Positions 10,268 through 23,197 of a stretch of DNA of 64,000 nt are shown one piece after another; within the stretch, counting starts at the first letter, position 1, and each line of letters starts with the position of its first letter. The notes beneath the pieces were generated by a model. That model had not been told where the DNA came from, made no database searches, and saw nothing but the letters and a program-made list of their open reading frames with translations. A program made the translations under genes and the position numbers. Location of the stretch: contig NC_091668.1 in NCBI RefSeq assembly GCF_042453785.1, positions 12,172,001 to 12,236,000 on the forward strand, given 5' to 3'. This DNA comes from Malus domestica (taxonomy: Eukaryota > Streptophyta > Magnoliopsida > Rosales > Rosaceae).

Positions 10268-11340
10268 TTTACGGAATAATGGAGCGTGTTTCTGCTCTTC
10301 CTTCAGATGTGATCTACCAGGTAGTTGAATTAGCTCTTCAACTTCTTGAGTGCACACTGGATCAAGCCAGGAAAATTGCAGCCCTATTTTTTGCTGTGCT
10401 GCATTTGTTTTCGGGGTAGTTCTTGATGCTTTTGATTCTCAGGATGGCTTACAGAAGTTACTGGGACTTTTAAATGATGCTGCATCCGTAAGGTCTAGAG
10501 TAAATTCTGGGGCACTAGGACTCCCTAGTTCAGGATCACTTCGGAATGGCAGGTCACCTGCAGAAGTACTTACTTCATCAGAGAAACAAAAAGCTTTCCG
10601 CACATGTGTTGCCTTGCGGCAGTACTTCAGAGCACATCTTATTATGCTTGTGGATCCAAATAAGAACACTCCAAGTGCAGCTCAGAATCTTCCAAGTGTA
10701 AGGTCTGCTTTCAAGCCGCTTGACATCAGTGATGAAGCTGTGGATGCAGTATTCCTGCAGCTACAGAAGGACCGAAAGCTGGGTCCTGCATTTGTGAGAA
10801 CTCATTGGCATGCAGTAGATAAGCTTTGGGTCCTAATGGACTTATTACTATGTTGGAGTTATGCCAGGTATAATATATGCCCCACCCTTGCAACATGAAC
10901 TTCCAATATACTCTATTGCCTTTTCACTTGATTCCGTATCTGATTATACCTGATTTTTCTTTCTGCAGGCTCCACCTGTTGAGCGTTATTTACACGATTA
11001 CTTCAATATGCATTGGGTGTTCTGCATTTTGTTGCATTGGTCCCTAGCAGCCGCAAGATGATTCGACATTAAGCACTAATCGTGCAGGTGGTGGTAGCAA
11101 TCTGGACCTTGAGTTAAAGACCTGCTTATGAGTCATTTCTTACTTTGTTGTGTTGCTGTTCTGATATCAATGCATTTAATCTGATTTTCTCTTTGTCCCA
11201 GATATTCAACCGGCGCTTAATGTGTATGTCAATCTGGTTAGTCCTCCACCATCTATCAGTTATAAAGCACCTTTACTTTCACAAGGTCAGCAGTATCCTC
11301 AACCATCTAGCGCAAAACCTTGCTTCGGGTTTAGGTTAAT
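10268..11340 (+). pseudogene. DCAF1: DCAF1-like pseudogene fragment (DDB1-CUL4 associated factor)
   Basis: Pieces of the N-terminal helical part of plant DCAF1 are readable in order: ALPSDVIYQVVELALQLLEC from about 10281, then after a frameshift near 10390 VVLDAFDSQDGLQKLLGLL, FRTCVALRQYFRAHL and FKPLDISDEAVDAVFLQLQ. After another frame change near 10822 come GPNGLITMLELCQ and a GT donor at about 10869. APPVERYLHDY follows an AG acceptor near 10969, then another frameshift. IQPALNVYVNLVSPPPSIS follows an AG near 11201. Several frame changes and the lack of the WD40 part mean no functional DCAF1. Retained intron borders show it arose by DNA duplication, not reverse transcription. Identification rests on remembered similarity to the Arabidopsis protein. 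Confidence 0.82.
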
Positions 11341-11740
11341 TTTGACGACTAAGTATAAAGAAAATAAAATGTTTTAAATTTTGAAAAACAAGAACTAAAG
11401 TTGAGGAATATTGAGTCAATTGATATGGCGATAGAATAGGCAGTAAGAAATATTTGAGAATTATAATTGGGCGTGTCATATGTCGTATTTAAGGTCATCG
11501 ATAGTCGTTTAGACTTTCAAATTGTTGTTTTAATTTCTATAACAAAATTCGGACCTTTGATTTCTATATGATTAATGTAATTTAATTTTCGTTTTAATTC
11601 CCTAAGCTTTTGAGTTGTCCAACGAAGTTGTAAATGGCTTATTTAAGTCGTTGATGTTATTATTGTAACTCATCTTTTTATTCAACAATCAAATATCCTT
11701 TGGGATTTTTATCAAACTAGTGAATTCCAGAAACTTTGGT
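11341..11740. other. Intergenic AT-rich sequence
   Basis: No gene is seen. The end may belong to the LTR of the decayed retroelement whose primer-binding site follows. Confidence 0.5.
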
Positions 11741-12411
11741 TCTTCAAGGTTTTACATTTGTAATCTCTTTTCTTCGTGATGCGTCAATTGGTATCAGAGC
11801 AGGGATTTGCCATGTTCTAATGACAATTGATATGGGAATAGCAAACCTCTCTTCAATGTTGATTGTGGGAGGAAGACTATTTGTGGTACATCAAAGATCT
11901 TCTATGGTGGTTGCGCACAATCTTTTGTAAATGCGGAATGCATTGTAGGATTTCCCTCAAAGACAAACTCGTTAACTTGATGTTGGGAAGATTCATCGTT
12001 TAGAGGGTAGTGAATGCATAGAGGATTTTCTTGATTGAGTTTCAGTTGTGGATCAATTCTTCAAACAAATAACTATTTCAAAGGAGAAGATGGTCAAGAT
12101 AGCTGCTTTTCCTTTAAAAGGAAGTATGGCTTTTTGGTGGGACAATATGCAAAAGTCATAAATGAAAAAAGAAAGAAAGAATCATATCTGATTTTGACGT
12201 AAAATAAGAGAATTATTGTAGAGCTATGGTTTCCGTTTGAATATAATTTGTATCTTTTAAGAACGGAAAATGTTATTTAAAAAAAAAAAAAGTAGTGGTG
12301 GAAAAATTATTTAATGATCTCATATGCCAAGAAAGATGGGGAAGAAATTGAAGAAACTGAAGTTGAATCGCCAATTCAAAGTGATGTCATGATCGAAGAG
12401 GAAATCATAAT
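11741..12411 (+). mobile_element. Decayed LTR retrotransposon: PBS and gag remnant
   Basis: TTGGTATCAGAGCAGG at 11789-11804 matches the initiator-Met tRNA primer-binding site used by many plant LTR elements. About 170 bp later, broken frames resemble plant Gypsy gag (EDFLDW, AFPLKGSMAFWWD near 12020-12150). Frameshifts and stops prevent a protein call. Confidence 0.6.
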
Positions 12412-12591
12412 GGACTAGGATTCTCTCATCTCCTCTTTCTATCTCCTTTTATCCCCTCTTCTCACGTTCTCTATTTTGTCTTTCTCTTTCTATAAAAAAT
12501 TAATATAAGATGTTGACGTGACTTAACCATGACCGTTCAAATGGGAGGAAAGGGAAGGGGAGGGAAAAAAAAGGGGAGAGAATCATACTCC
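12412..12591. mobile_element. MITE-like element, 180 bp
   Basis: GGACTAGGATTCTCTC at the left and the complement of GAGAGAATCATACTCC at the right form imperfect terminal inverted repeats with purine/pyrimidine-rich arms. No coding capacity. Confidence 0.5.
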
Positions 12592-13783
12592 AACCATAAT
12601 AGAAGAAGACAATCAAGTTAGAATCCATGACAAACAAGGTATTGATAAAACTCAACTATTGTGGTCAATATGGTTGTAGGAGGTAAGCCATTATCAAACA
12701 CGAGCATGAACTATCAAGCATATTCAAATCTCATTTATGGATCGACTACATGGTTATACCATAAAGGTTTGAAGAAGTTTTCGCTCTTCATGTTAGAGAC
12801 TATATGTGCTTATCTAGCTTCGTGATTTCTAGTGCCATACAATTTTAAGATCAATTCGAGGTCGAGTTCCTTTCAAGTAGAATTATTCAAGTTCATTCTC
12901 AGCGATCAACATATTGGTTTGAGGAGCCCCTTCATATTATACACGTTTTGCTTATTGAGAGTTGTAATTCTAGTTCATTATCTTAGTCACTTGTGCTGAT
13001 TGGACTGTACCCGAATTAGCTAACACAATATGCTTCTTATTCTGCACCCCAAGTTCATATCTCCTCTCCTAATTTACATTGAATCAATTAAAATGCGGCT
13101 TGACGTGTGGTCCAATATTATAGTGGATAATATGTTGAATTATGCACTTGGAACTACTTGAGAAAATACCAATTAATTAGTAGCGGACCACATACTCCAT
13201 ACAATGTACACTATCGGATAAGGGAAGTTATAAAGGCGATGCTAATTAACAAAATAAGATAAAAGATGCTTAGAAAGATTTTAATTTATGCTTCTTTTGG
13301 AAATATTTGGCTCTAGGCAACCTGATGTGATACAAATAATTCCCCAAATCAGGTAGAAAAAATATTATCTTTGTTATAAATAGGCAAAAGTTAGAGAGAT
13401 AACCTTTGCTAGGAACAGGAACGAAGCAATTGTAAAATATTATACCAACACAAAATGATTGCAGAGGAAATGAGGAATATTATTATTATTAGTTGTTTTT
13501 CTCTCGTAGTATCTTAATCACCTATGTGGTGATCTATTTATAGAAGGTTTACAATGAATGAAAACAACTTCCCGTGACATAATAACACAACAAATTATGT
13601 CTTATTCATTACTATTCACATGTGGGCATACAATCCCACTATTTATAACAATCTTATATATTTGTGACAAAAAATTGATTAGTATAAGATTTACTCAGCC
13701 CTCCCACTTGCACAAACAATTAGAACTACAATCTACATATAACAAGAGGCAATAGCCTCCATCGTCTCTCTTCTCACTTGAAA
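12592..13783. other. Intergenic region and putative promoter of the K+ channel gene
   Basis: 12640-13140 looks like decayed retroelement sequence without usable frames. 13441-13783 is AT-rich and precedes the channel gene; TATA-like TTTATAG near 13538 and TTTATAA near 13641 are candidates. Confidence 0.4.
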
Positions 13784-16700
13784 ATGTCGTCGTGGTCGGC
13801 AACTGCATCGCCGCTGCCTTTGCTGTTCCGGAGGCGTTCGGGCGGGGAGATTAGGAATTTGGCCTCTGTGTCAAGCAGCATCTTACCGGCTTTTGGAACC
13901 ATTGTCGATGAAGCCCACTTGCAGCTCAAGAAATTTGTTATTGCTCCTTATGACAGGAGATATAGGTCAAACATAATGTTCTCGCTTAGATCTTTTCTCT
14001 TATCATATAGTATGACATACGTTACATACTATCGCATTTAACAATGAGTATAAATATCCGTTTTGATTCACAGTCTGACAACACGTTTTCGTATCCATGA
14101 AGGTGGTGGCAGGCGTTTTTGGTGGTGCTGGTGATATACTCAGCATGGGCGTCGCCTTTCGAACTGGCCTTCAAAAAGGTGGCAACTGGATCACTCCTGA
14201 CCGTAGATTTGGCTGTCGATGCATTCTTCGCCGTTGATATCGTCCTAACTTTCTTCGTGGCGTACTTGGACAAGACAACCTACCTCTTAGTACTTGATCA
14301 CAAGAAAATCGCTTTGAGGTAATCATTCTTATCTCTCTTCTCCTCCTGGATTTACTCCCGGCCCCTTTTAGGAGTGATTTATGGCGTCACAAATTAGATG
14401 TTTTTTGCCTTTTAGAAAAAAGATTAATTTGATACCATTTATGATTTTTTATTTAATAGGAAACATATTTGATTATGCAAAATTCTTGTTAGTATTGCCA
14501 TATAATTTAAGATTTTTTTTTTTTAATTGATGAGATTTGAAAGAAAATTTCAAGAATCTTGTTGATACTATATTGGATGGTTTGCTAGATAGACCAACTT
14601 ACTAAAATAAATTTTGGATACCAATTGGTGTCATATTTTCTTATTGAGTTATTTGTCGATTTTTACCCGAACTTACGCGAACTGCCAATTTCTCTCAAGA
14701 ACTTTAGTTTTAGCCAATTTTTTCTCTTGAATTTTTATAGGACTCGTTTGGATGTGCTTTCAAAATTACTAGAAAATGTTTTTAGGTTCCAAAAGCATTT
14801 GAAGTGCTTTTTACAAGAAGCACCGATTACGTGCTTCTTCCAAGAAGCACTTTAAGTGCTTTTCCAGGATTTGCTTACATTTTTATTAAGGATTAGTTTC
14901 AAAAACATTTTCATCAAAAGCGTTTTCAATCATTTTGAAAGTACATCCAAACGAACTCATAATCGGCCAATTTCCCTCTTGGCGTTATACTTACGGAAAT
15001 TTTTATCCGTCTTGATTTTTTACTTCTTCTCTTCCGCTAGTTCATTCCGTACACTTTTGTTTGAATGTTATCCCTAATGTGGACAACTATATATGAATCT
15101 TCTCCATGGCCTTACTTTTTCAGCAACATGTTGGAGTTGTGATGACATTTCATTAGTCTTTCTTGTGACTTGATTCACATGACCGTCTTGGTTCACCTCT
15201 TTCAATTTAAGACCCAAATCCAGATAAGGAAAATACTTACTCATCTAAAAATATTCATTACTAGAAACTGGCCAATTATAAGGAAAATACTTACTCATCT
15301 AAAAAAATTCATTACTAGAAACTGGCCAATTATAAATGTCCAATAAGTAATCGACTAAAATTAAAAAAAAGGGGAAAATTATCTTAAAAACAAATGATTG
15401 TATGGAATTTATTTCCTTTCTTCGGATCACACTAGCATGGTCAACTTGATTCTTATTAATTTATCTTACCTCACCACTTGAATTAGTTCTTTATTTCATA
15501 TTATTGTGAATTATCTAACATACAACAAGTATAATACGGAAAAAAAAGGGAACTTTAACGAAAAGCTTCTGGTACTATTCACTTTAACGAAAAACCACAT
15601 TTTTACACTAAAAAGTCAATCCTAGTACTATTCACTTTACCCTTCATTTTGTCCTTATTGTTAAAACTCAAAATTTTCAAGCCATTTTCATTAGTTTTCC
15701 TAAAATAAAAAAAACTCATATTGATTGCCAAAGTTAGCCACTACCAAAGATAATTAAAAAAAAGAAAAATTAGTATCTGATCCCTAGTTCTTACTGTTTA
15801 TTAACTAAGACCTTATTAGTTATCAAATTTTGATTCAAGTCCCTAGCATTAATGTGATAATGAATTTACATGTTTATTATATAATTTTTTAATATAAAAA
15901 TTAGTAATTAATTTAGGGTTTAATACTCACACCTCTATTAACTTCTAATTAATTTTCAATTCAAACATTTCCAAAATAATAAAAAATTAAATTAAATTAA
16001 GTTTGTACCTATTAGTTTTTTTTTATATATAAAAAGATTCTTAATTTTTAATCTTAAATGTACCCATTCATATAATTTTTCAATTTTTTTAATCTTAAAT
16101 GTACCCATTCTTAAATATATCAATTTGTTATATGTAAAATGTACCCTTTTTTAATATAAAATCCATTCAAATTTTTTAATCCATGTTTAAACTTATATGG
16201 GTACATTCTTTTTCGTTGATTTGAGAATGTATCCATGTTTTGGTACAATAACTTTTTTTGTTAATTTTGGTTAATGTACCCATACATATATGTACACACA
16301 CACACACAAAATATAATAGAGAGTATAATTTATATTTTATTATTTTTAATCCCATAAATTATGGGTTTTATTTAAAATCTCATTAATATAAACAATTACA
16401 AATTTCAATTTTTTATTTTTAATTTAAAATATATAGTAACTTACATTATTACATTAATGTTAGGGACCTCAATCAAAAACTAAAAACTAACAAGGTTTCA
16501 ATCAAAGAATATTGATAGCTAGGGACCGCATCCAAAGTATCCCTTAAAAAAAAGGGGTGAAATGCCAATTTAGCCTTTGAATTATCACCTAAGTGAAAAT
16601 TAGATCCTTAAGCTATTTTTTTTTCAAAAAAATCAATCCTTGAATTATAAAAAATTTCCAATTACATCCCTAATGGTAGATTTGAAGCTACCATATTCAA

Positions 16701-19700
16701 TTTTCCATCAATTTAAGTCACCTTACTTTCATGTGATACACATTGAAGGGTAGATTGGTAATTTTTCATAAAGAAATGGTGTATAGAGTTAGCTTTGGAG
16801 GGTAAACTAGACGTTAGATTTGCAACCTATGTGAAATGTTAAGGACTTATAGGCGAGAAAATGACGGTATTACACTCTAAAATGTGTCAAATGACTTAAG
16901 TTGACAAAAAATTGGATAAAATAGCTTTGCATATAATAGTAAGGATGAAATTAGCAATTTTTAATGAATTTAAGGACTTATTTTAACAAAAAAATAATTT
17001 AAGGACCTAATTTTCACTAAGATGATAATTCAGGGACTCAATCGGCGCTTCATCCTAAAAAAAATAAGTTAAGAACGATGATTAATTAATCTTGATACTA
17101 ATACAAATTATCTGTTTCTGTTGGCAATTATAGGTATGTTACAAGAATATATTTTCCATTTGACGTAGCATCTACTCTACCATTTCATGTGATATATAGA
17201 ATCCTTACCGGCAATATGCACCATCAACAAGTCTTTCGCTTCATCAATATGCTTCGACTATGGCGTCTCAGGCGTGTTAGTGAATTCTTCAAAAGGTACT
17301 TTAGCTCTTAACAACATATTAATCACACATAATTAACATGTGATTAAGATCCTAGTGAAGATTTTGGGTTTAATCCACATGCAGGCTAGAGAAAGACACA
17401 CGCTTCAGCTACTTTTGGGTTCGATACATCAAACTAATTTGTGTGAGTATCTAGTTTCCTCCTTTGAGCTATTGTTTCACTTAATATATCCATCATGTGA
17501 CCGCATAATGAGGTCGGATTTCCTATTATCATGGATCATAATTAGTAGTCTAACAACTTAATATGTTAGTTGAAGCATGCTTTACCATATGTTTTTTTAT
17601 TTATCGAACACTTTATATGTTGAGCCATCTCATTTGATTACATATTTAGAATATATGGTGTCTGCACATTCAAAAAAGCATGATTTCACGTAATCGACGA
17701 CCTAATTCGCAATCTAACAACATAACAATGCACAGATTTCTAATCAACCTCTCTTTTTCCCTTGTGGGGTTTTGGAGCACAGGTTACACTATTCGTAGTG
17801 CACTCATCAGGTTGCTTCTTCTTCTGGATGGCAACCCGTCAGAAGGAAGCAGCGGACACATGGATCGGTATCCAAATCAACGACTTCGAGACCAGAAGCA
17901 TCTGGTTGTGTTACACGTATTCCATCTACTGGGCCACCGTCACTCTCACCACCGTTGGATATGGCGACATACATGCGGTCAACTTCAAGGAGAAGATTTT
18001 TACCATCTTCTATATGCTTTTCAACATTGGCTTCGTTGCTTACATAATTGGAAACATGACCAATCTCATCGTCCATAGCGCTGTCCGAACTTTATTCATG
18101 GTACCATTTCCTCCTCTTTGCATTTTTCTCAAATAAACTAAAGAGAAATCAGCTTTCTAAGGACATTAACCGAGATGATTGTTGCATGAATGCCGATTGA
18201 ATGTGTAATAATAATCAGTCTAGTAACATAAACACGTTATCTTATAAAAAAAAAACTTTACTCAGTATTAATCTTGAATGCATGTAGGACCCACTTTGGA
18301 GTCCATAACCATAATAACCACCCATATGTGGATAATTGACCCAGCATTTAGAGACGGGAAATAATTTATGCACACATTTTTCTCTTTCTACACACTCTTG
18401 TTTATTTTTGTTGTTTAATTATTCTTTAATATATGCAATTTAAAAGCCATAAATAAATATGGGTGTGCAGGAAGTGAGAAAAAGGGTGTGCGAAAAACAT
18501 TGATAAACTAGACGCAATGTCGATTACCTATATAATAGACTAATTTGAAGTGACTAGTTGTGTTAAATTGTTCAATGTGGTTTGTAAACAGAGGAATGCA
18601 ATCAATGAGATACTGAGATATGCAAGTAAGAACAGACTTCCTCAAGGGTTGAAGGAGCAAATGCTGGCTCATATGCAGCTCAAGTTCAAGACTGCAGAGT
18701 TGCAGCAAGAAGTGGTGCTTCAAGACCTTCCCAAGGCAATCAGATCCAGTATTGCCCACCATCTTTTCCAAAAAACCGTTGAGAAAACCTACCTGTTCAA
18801 AGGAGTCTCTGAACGCCTTACTGTCCAATTGGTATAGCTACTCTCTTCTCTTCCTAAGCAATGATCTCGTCGTTGCATCAATTCATCAAAGAACTTTGTT
18901 GTTTGCAGATTTCAGAGATGAAAGCAGAATATTTTCCACCTAAAGTTGACATCATCTTACAAAACGAAATCCCAACAGATTTCTACATTCTAGTAACTGG
19001 AGCATTGGTACTCTCTCCCTCTCTCTCTCTCTCTCTCTCTAGTATGGTCATCTTGGTCATTCCTATATACGATATAGTAGAAACATAAACTTGCATCGCA
19101 TATTTGAAATGCAGGACGTGCTGAAGTACAAGAACGGCACAGAACAGGTACCCTTGAGCACTTCATTGTGAGCCTTCCATAGAGTGTTTAGGGTTCCAGA
19201 ACCTCTCTTATATGGAAGATGCAATTTACTCTCTTAAGGTTCCCCGGTGATGAATGGTGAGATGTAAGTTGCATCTTCCATACAGAAGAGCATCTACCTA
19301 GAAAGTTTTTATAGAGAGTGCACTGTGTTTGTATGTGCTAGTTTAACTCTTTAAGTTCTAAACATGAAGAAGTAATCATGAAGGGCTGGTAAACATGAAA
19401 GGCTCAAGAGTCAAGAAATTGTCGTAATATAGTAAAGCATGAAATGCAAGATGACATAAGCGTGTATGGAACGAAATTCACAAAAGTATCTCAAACAGCT
19501 CCTACTGTGCATCTCTCTATACAGAAATTGATCAATCCAACCTCAAGGAAGACACCCCTAGCTTTCTCACATTGAGTTGTGTCTTTTAAGCTTCCAACAA
19601 CCTGCAGACGCAGATGAACAAAGATCATAAAACTTCAACTTTCAACCGTAGCTCGGAAAGGATATTGTACTCATAAGAAATGGCTCATCTCAGATTTCCT

Positions 19701-21476
19701 CTTCAATAACCAGATACAGTCTGAAAATGAATACAAGGAATAGATATGGTAAAAGCAGAAACCATGAACTACCTATACCCCTCTCTTCCCCTAGCTTTAA
19801 CGGAAAGAAAAAGTAGCATTAAGCGGGAGATCGCCAACATTTTTAACCAACTAACTGATGACCTATGAATCAAGCCTCTGAATTCTAACACAGAAACAAG
19901 CTATTGCATCAATGTTGACAATGAGAAGCCTTTTCTTATGCATCTTGTTCTGATTAAACTTGCTTGTATTTTCAGTTTTTGTCAAACCTAGGATCTGCAG
20001 ATTTGGTAGGAGAAATTGGGATATGTTTCAACATCCCCCAACCTTTTACAGTGAGAACAAAAAAGCTTTCTCAGGTTATTCGGATCAGTCATCAATCATT
20101 CAAGCAAATGGTACAGTCACAGAATGAAGACAGCAAGATAATATTCAAAAACTTAATCGAGGTAACAAATCTATCTCATTCCCTTCTCAATATTATCGTG
20201 ACATTGTTTGGAAGTTTTAAGAAAAAAACTTGATGAGATTAAGTAAATTCTCAAGCATATCATTTCGCTAACACATAGAGCTTCGCATTGTGACCTAAAT
20301 ATCCATTGCTCTCGTTTTGTTCTTTTAAGATATACAAATAACCCTAGCATGCATAGGCAGTTGTTTATGCTGACTCTCTCCTTTTCAGCACTTGAGAGAC
20401 TTGCAAACAGAGGTGCGGGAAGAACTACCGTTTCTAACAGAATTGTTGGATGGCCTAAATATAGAGGTACACATCTCCATTTTTGACAGAATACTTTGAC
20501 TGTAAATCTGAGTCTATTTATATGGCCTTTCCTTAGCTTGTATTGTTTGTCAGAGAAAAACATCGTGAGCTCACACCAATGTAAATGTCTGGAAGAATTC
20601 CGAATTCTTCCAGACATTTTACTTAGATTAGCTTCAACTGCATTGAAGGAAACCCAACACTGAGTAGTTTCGGTTCATGCTAATGATGATGATTTTATTT
20701 GCAGCATATACAACCAAACGAACCAGTGAATTACCAAGGAGAAGCGAACATGGAAGGTAAACTCATCCCTTAGTCAAATCGAAAATGTGAAACACAAATT
20801 TTCTTTTGAAGAGGATGAACATGTGGACGCAGCATTACAATACTATGCATGAAATTTTTCACGATATTTGTCATCTTAGTTTAAGATTTTGTTATCATTT
20901 TACAGAAACAAGCGAAACTTCCCCTCCGGGGCCAATTACTATGAGAGTCATAATTCACGGACATCATCCAGATGAAGGTGACTCGAATGGAAAACTCATT
21001 CATTTGCCCGAGTCAGTGGAAGACCTTCTGAAATTAGCAGGTACTACCATATTTGAGACACATACCTCCACAAAAATATGTTCAAGGACTAAGCTAAACA
21101 ATTCCAAAAACTATAAAATGGCCGGAGATGATTAGTGGCTAATACAAATGGCCGGAGATGATTAGTGGCTAATACAAATGGTGAGAATAAAATCCGCCAC
21201 AGAAGATTCAACCTATGGCCAAACAAAGTAGAATATCACAATCTTCTCAGTAACTAACATTTACCAATCACTTTCATACCAAACAAAACACTAATTTTCG
21301 ACTTTGCTCACTCTTTCGTCACAAGTTGATAACATATTCGAACTTACTAACTATTTTACTGCGAAAATGCAGAGAAAAAGTTGGGAAAAAGAGGCAGCAC
21401 GGTTGTGATGGCGGACGGCTCACAGGTCGAAGAGCTAAATGCATTAAGAGACAACGACCGCTTGTTTATCTTTTGA
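13784..21476 (+). CDS. KAT3: Shaker-type K+ channel subunit, KC1/KAT3 type (13 exons)
   Basis: Exons: 13784-13965, 14103-14318, 17134-17295, 17385-17442, 17783-18100, 18592-18831, 18909-19007, 19115-19147, 19976-20161, 20389-20466, 20705-20756, 20906-21040, 21373-21476. All introns are GT-AG and phases join to 620 aa, somewhat shorter than Arabidopsis KC1. Plasma-membrane voltage-gated subunit: S1-S3 (about 62-130), S4 with Arg168, 174, 177, 179, 180, pore with TTVGYGD (262-268), S6, C-linker (about 313-390), cyclic-nucleotide-binding-like domain (about 391-498) and KHA domain (about 555-620). Closest remembered relative is Arabidopsis KC1, which modulates AKT1/KAT channels and does not conduct alone; the silent role here is inferred. 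GYGD is intact. Intron 2 (2.8 kb) holds several MITEs, and intron 7 starts with a (CT)n run. No break seen. Confidence 0.92.
14741..14958. mobile_element. MITE in channel intron 2 (218 bp)
   Basis: GACTCGTTTGGATGTGCTTTC and, at the other end, its imperfect complement GAAAGTACATCCAAACGAACTC give terminal inverted repeats of about 35 bp; the centre repeats AGAAGCAC/GTGCTT. No coding capacity. Confidence 0.72.
15224..15331 (+). repeat. 54-bp tandem duplication in channel intron 2
   Basis: ATAAGGAAAATACTTACTC starts at 15224 and again at 15278; the two 54-bp copies differ at about one base. Confidence 0.88.
15548..15701. repeat. Short interspersed repeat, MITE-like
   Basis: GGGAACTTTAACGAAAAGC at the left, an internal direct repeat of CTATTCACTTTA-type sequence, and CATTAGTTTTCCT at the right. 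From memory this resembles a common short repeat of apple/pear genomes; inverted ends are weak. Confidence 0.45.
15770..16547. mobile_element. Non-autonomous DNA element with ~90-bp inverted ends, channel intron 2
   Basis: AGTATCTGATCCCTAGTTC and the sequences that follow (AAGTCCCTAGCATTAATG) are mirrored at the right end (CATTAATGTTAGGGACCTC ... GGGACCGCATCCAAAGTA). The interior is very AT-rich with repeated AATGTACCCATTC and a (CA)n run near 16298-16309. Confidence 0.65.
16554..17055. mobile_element. Non-autonomous DNA element with ~60-bp inverted ends, channel intron 2
   Basis: GAATTATCACCTAAGTGAAAA on the left is mirrored by TTTTCACTAAGATGATAATTC on the right, within about 60 bp of inverted similarity. 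No coding frame. It ends about 80 bp before exon 3. Confidence 0.72.
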
Positions 21477-21600
21477 ACACAAACACTATGTATGAACGAA
21501 TGAAGACTAATCAATCAGTTTCGGCCATCTTGTAAACGAAATTTTATAATGTAATTCATGGAAAATATGAAGATTCAAGAACTTACAGCACCTGTGCATT

Positions 21601-22135
21601 CTATGGGCGGTTGTTGAGCATCTCCAAAACGGCATAAGCGGCCTTCTCGACTTGCTCTCTGGCTTCCTCTAAGCCTTTCTTCTTCTCCAGAGCAGATTCC
21701 TTGCACTTCTCGATCTCTTCCGAAATCCCGGCAGAGTTCTCATCAGTTTCGCTATAAAAAAAAAATTCAAAAAAAAAAATTAGATCATCTTTCGTAACTT
21801 CGGAAGTTTCAAATCGATCAAACAGTTCGTTGAAATTGAAATCAATTGAAAACTGACCTCATCATCTTAAACATGTTCTCCATCGCACCCTGGACTTGCT
21901 GTGAAATCACTGCGCGATTATATCCAAAATTTAATTTAAATTTAAACAGTTTTTTTTCTTGGCGCTCAAAACTCAAATTAGAAGGGACGAAATCGTAGAA
22001 CGGAATCGCAAATGATAGTGAAATTGAATTGTGCGAGAGAGAAGTGAAATGACCGTAGACGATGGATGACATCGGAGACTCGGACTCCGATTGGAGTTGG
22101 AGCTGAAGGTCCGACTGAGATGGTGAAGCCGCCAT
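21601..22135 (-). CDS. Small coiled-coil protein, 94 aa, three exons
   Basis: Exons on the minus strand: 22135-22054, 21909-21858, 21751-21601, joined by GT-AG introns with matching phases. The start MAASPSQSD leads into a Gln/Ser-rich N-terminus, then VISQQVQGAMENMFKMM and a long charged helix (SEEIEKCKESALEKKKGLEE) that looks coiled coil, ending MLNNRP. An in-frame upstream Met at 22252 would add 39 residues. The family is not firmly recognised; it vaguely recalls small plant proteins annotated as p53/DNA-damage-regulated-like, which is not asserted. Its stop lies 125 bp from that of the convergent channel gene, so the 3' UTRs may overlap. Confidence 0.65.
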
Positions 22136-22269
22136 TGGAGTGTCGATCTCTGTGTGTGCGCGTGTAAAGTTTGAGCTTTTGGCAAAAGCAGCAGCTGAAA
22201 TGGAGGAAATGTAGCGTTTGGATTTTAGATTCTGGACTGCGCTAATTGCCAATTTATAGAGTACTTCAA

Positions 22270-23197
22270 AAAAAAAAAAAAAAAAGGAGGGAAACTTAAT
22301 AAAATGTTAAATTTGAGTTTATTTAAAATATCACTTTTTTTTACTTCTCACACACTCCTTATTAATTTATGTGATTTGATCTTCTTCATTCGATCCAACA
22401 GTCAAAAACTAAGAAGGTGGGTGAGAAATAAAAAAGAATATGTGGATAGCACACCCCTATTTAAATCTAATCAGTTGAGTTTTAACTTTTAAAGCGAGTT
22501 ATCATTTTGGTATAGTGATATATCTTTCCTTCGTTTTAATTTTTTTTTCAATAGTTTTTTTTTCTATTATTGTGAACCAAATCAAATGGAACTTGAAAAA
22601 TAGAGTAGAGACAATAGTTATTTTGTGTTTGTTTTCTGTTTATATAACTACTATTTTAGAATGTTAATAACAATTTAGTTATAATCGCTTGACATATAAT
22701 ATAGTAAGAGAAGAGCTGCATTTTGTTGCCAAATCCATAACCGTGTAGTTTCTTCAATCAAATATTTGTGTTTTAGTTTTAAGACTTGCTTAGGTGGTTT
22801 TTAGGGCGGAGCTATGAAAAAAACGCATCTACTCAACGAAAGTGGAGCGTTTGAATTTATTTTTTTTTTTTTTTAAACAACCCAAACTCAAAACGGTGTT
22901 GCTTTGGACAAGGTTTTTATAAAATTCATGCTAAGTTTATATGTTTTCAACTTAATTTTATTATAATTTTATAATGTAAATTAAGAAACTAACTTATTTT
23001 CTATTAGTTTATTATGATTCTATATAGTAAATTAGAGAAATAATAATAATAGTTAAATATTTGATTGCTTCCCATCGTTGATGATGAATATTTTGGATAA
23101 ATGTTGTAAGGTTCAAAACAACAAATTGGGTTTTTTTTTAGAAGTTCATGTGTGCTGCAAAGTTGTGAAATTTAGGCTCAAAAGTAGAAAGTCTCCT
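22270..23197. other. Intergenic, AT-rich
   Basis: Contains poly-A/T runs and no supported gene. 22136-22270 would be the 5' leader and promoter of the coiled-coil gene. Confidence 0.6.
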
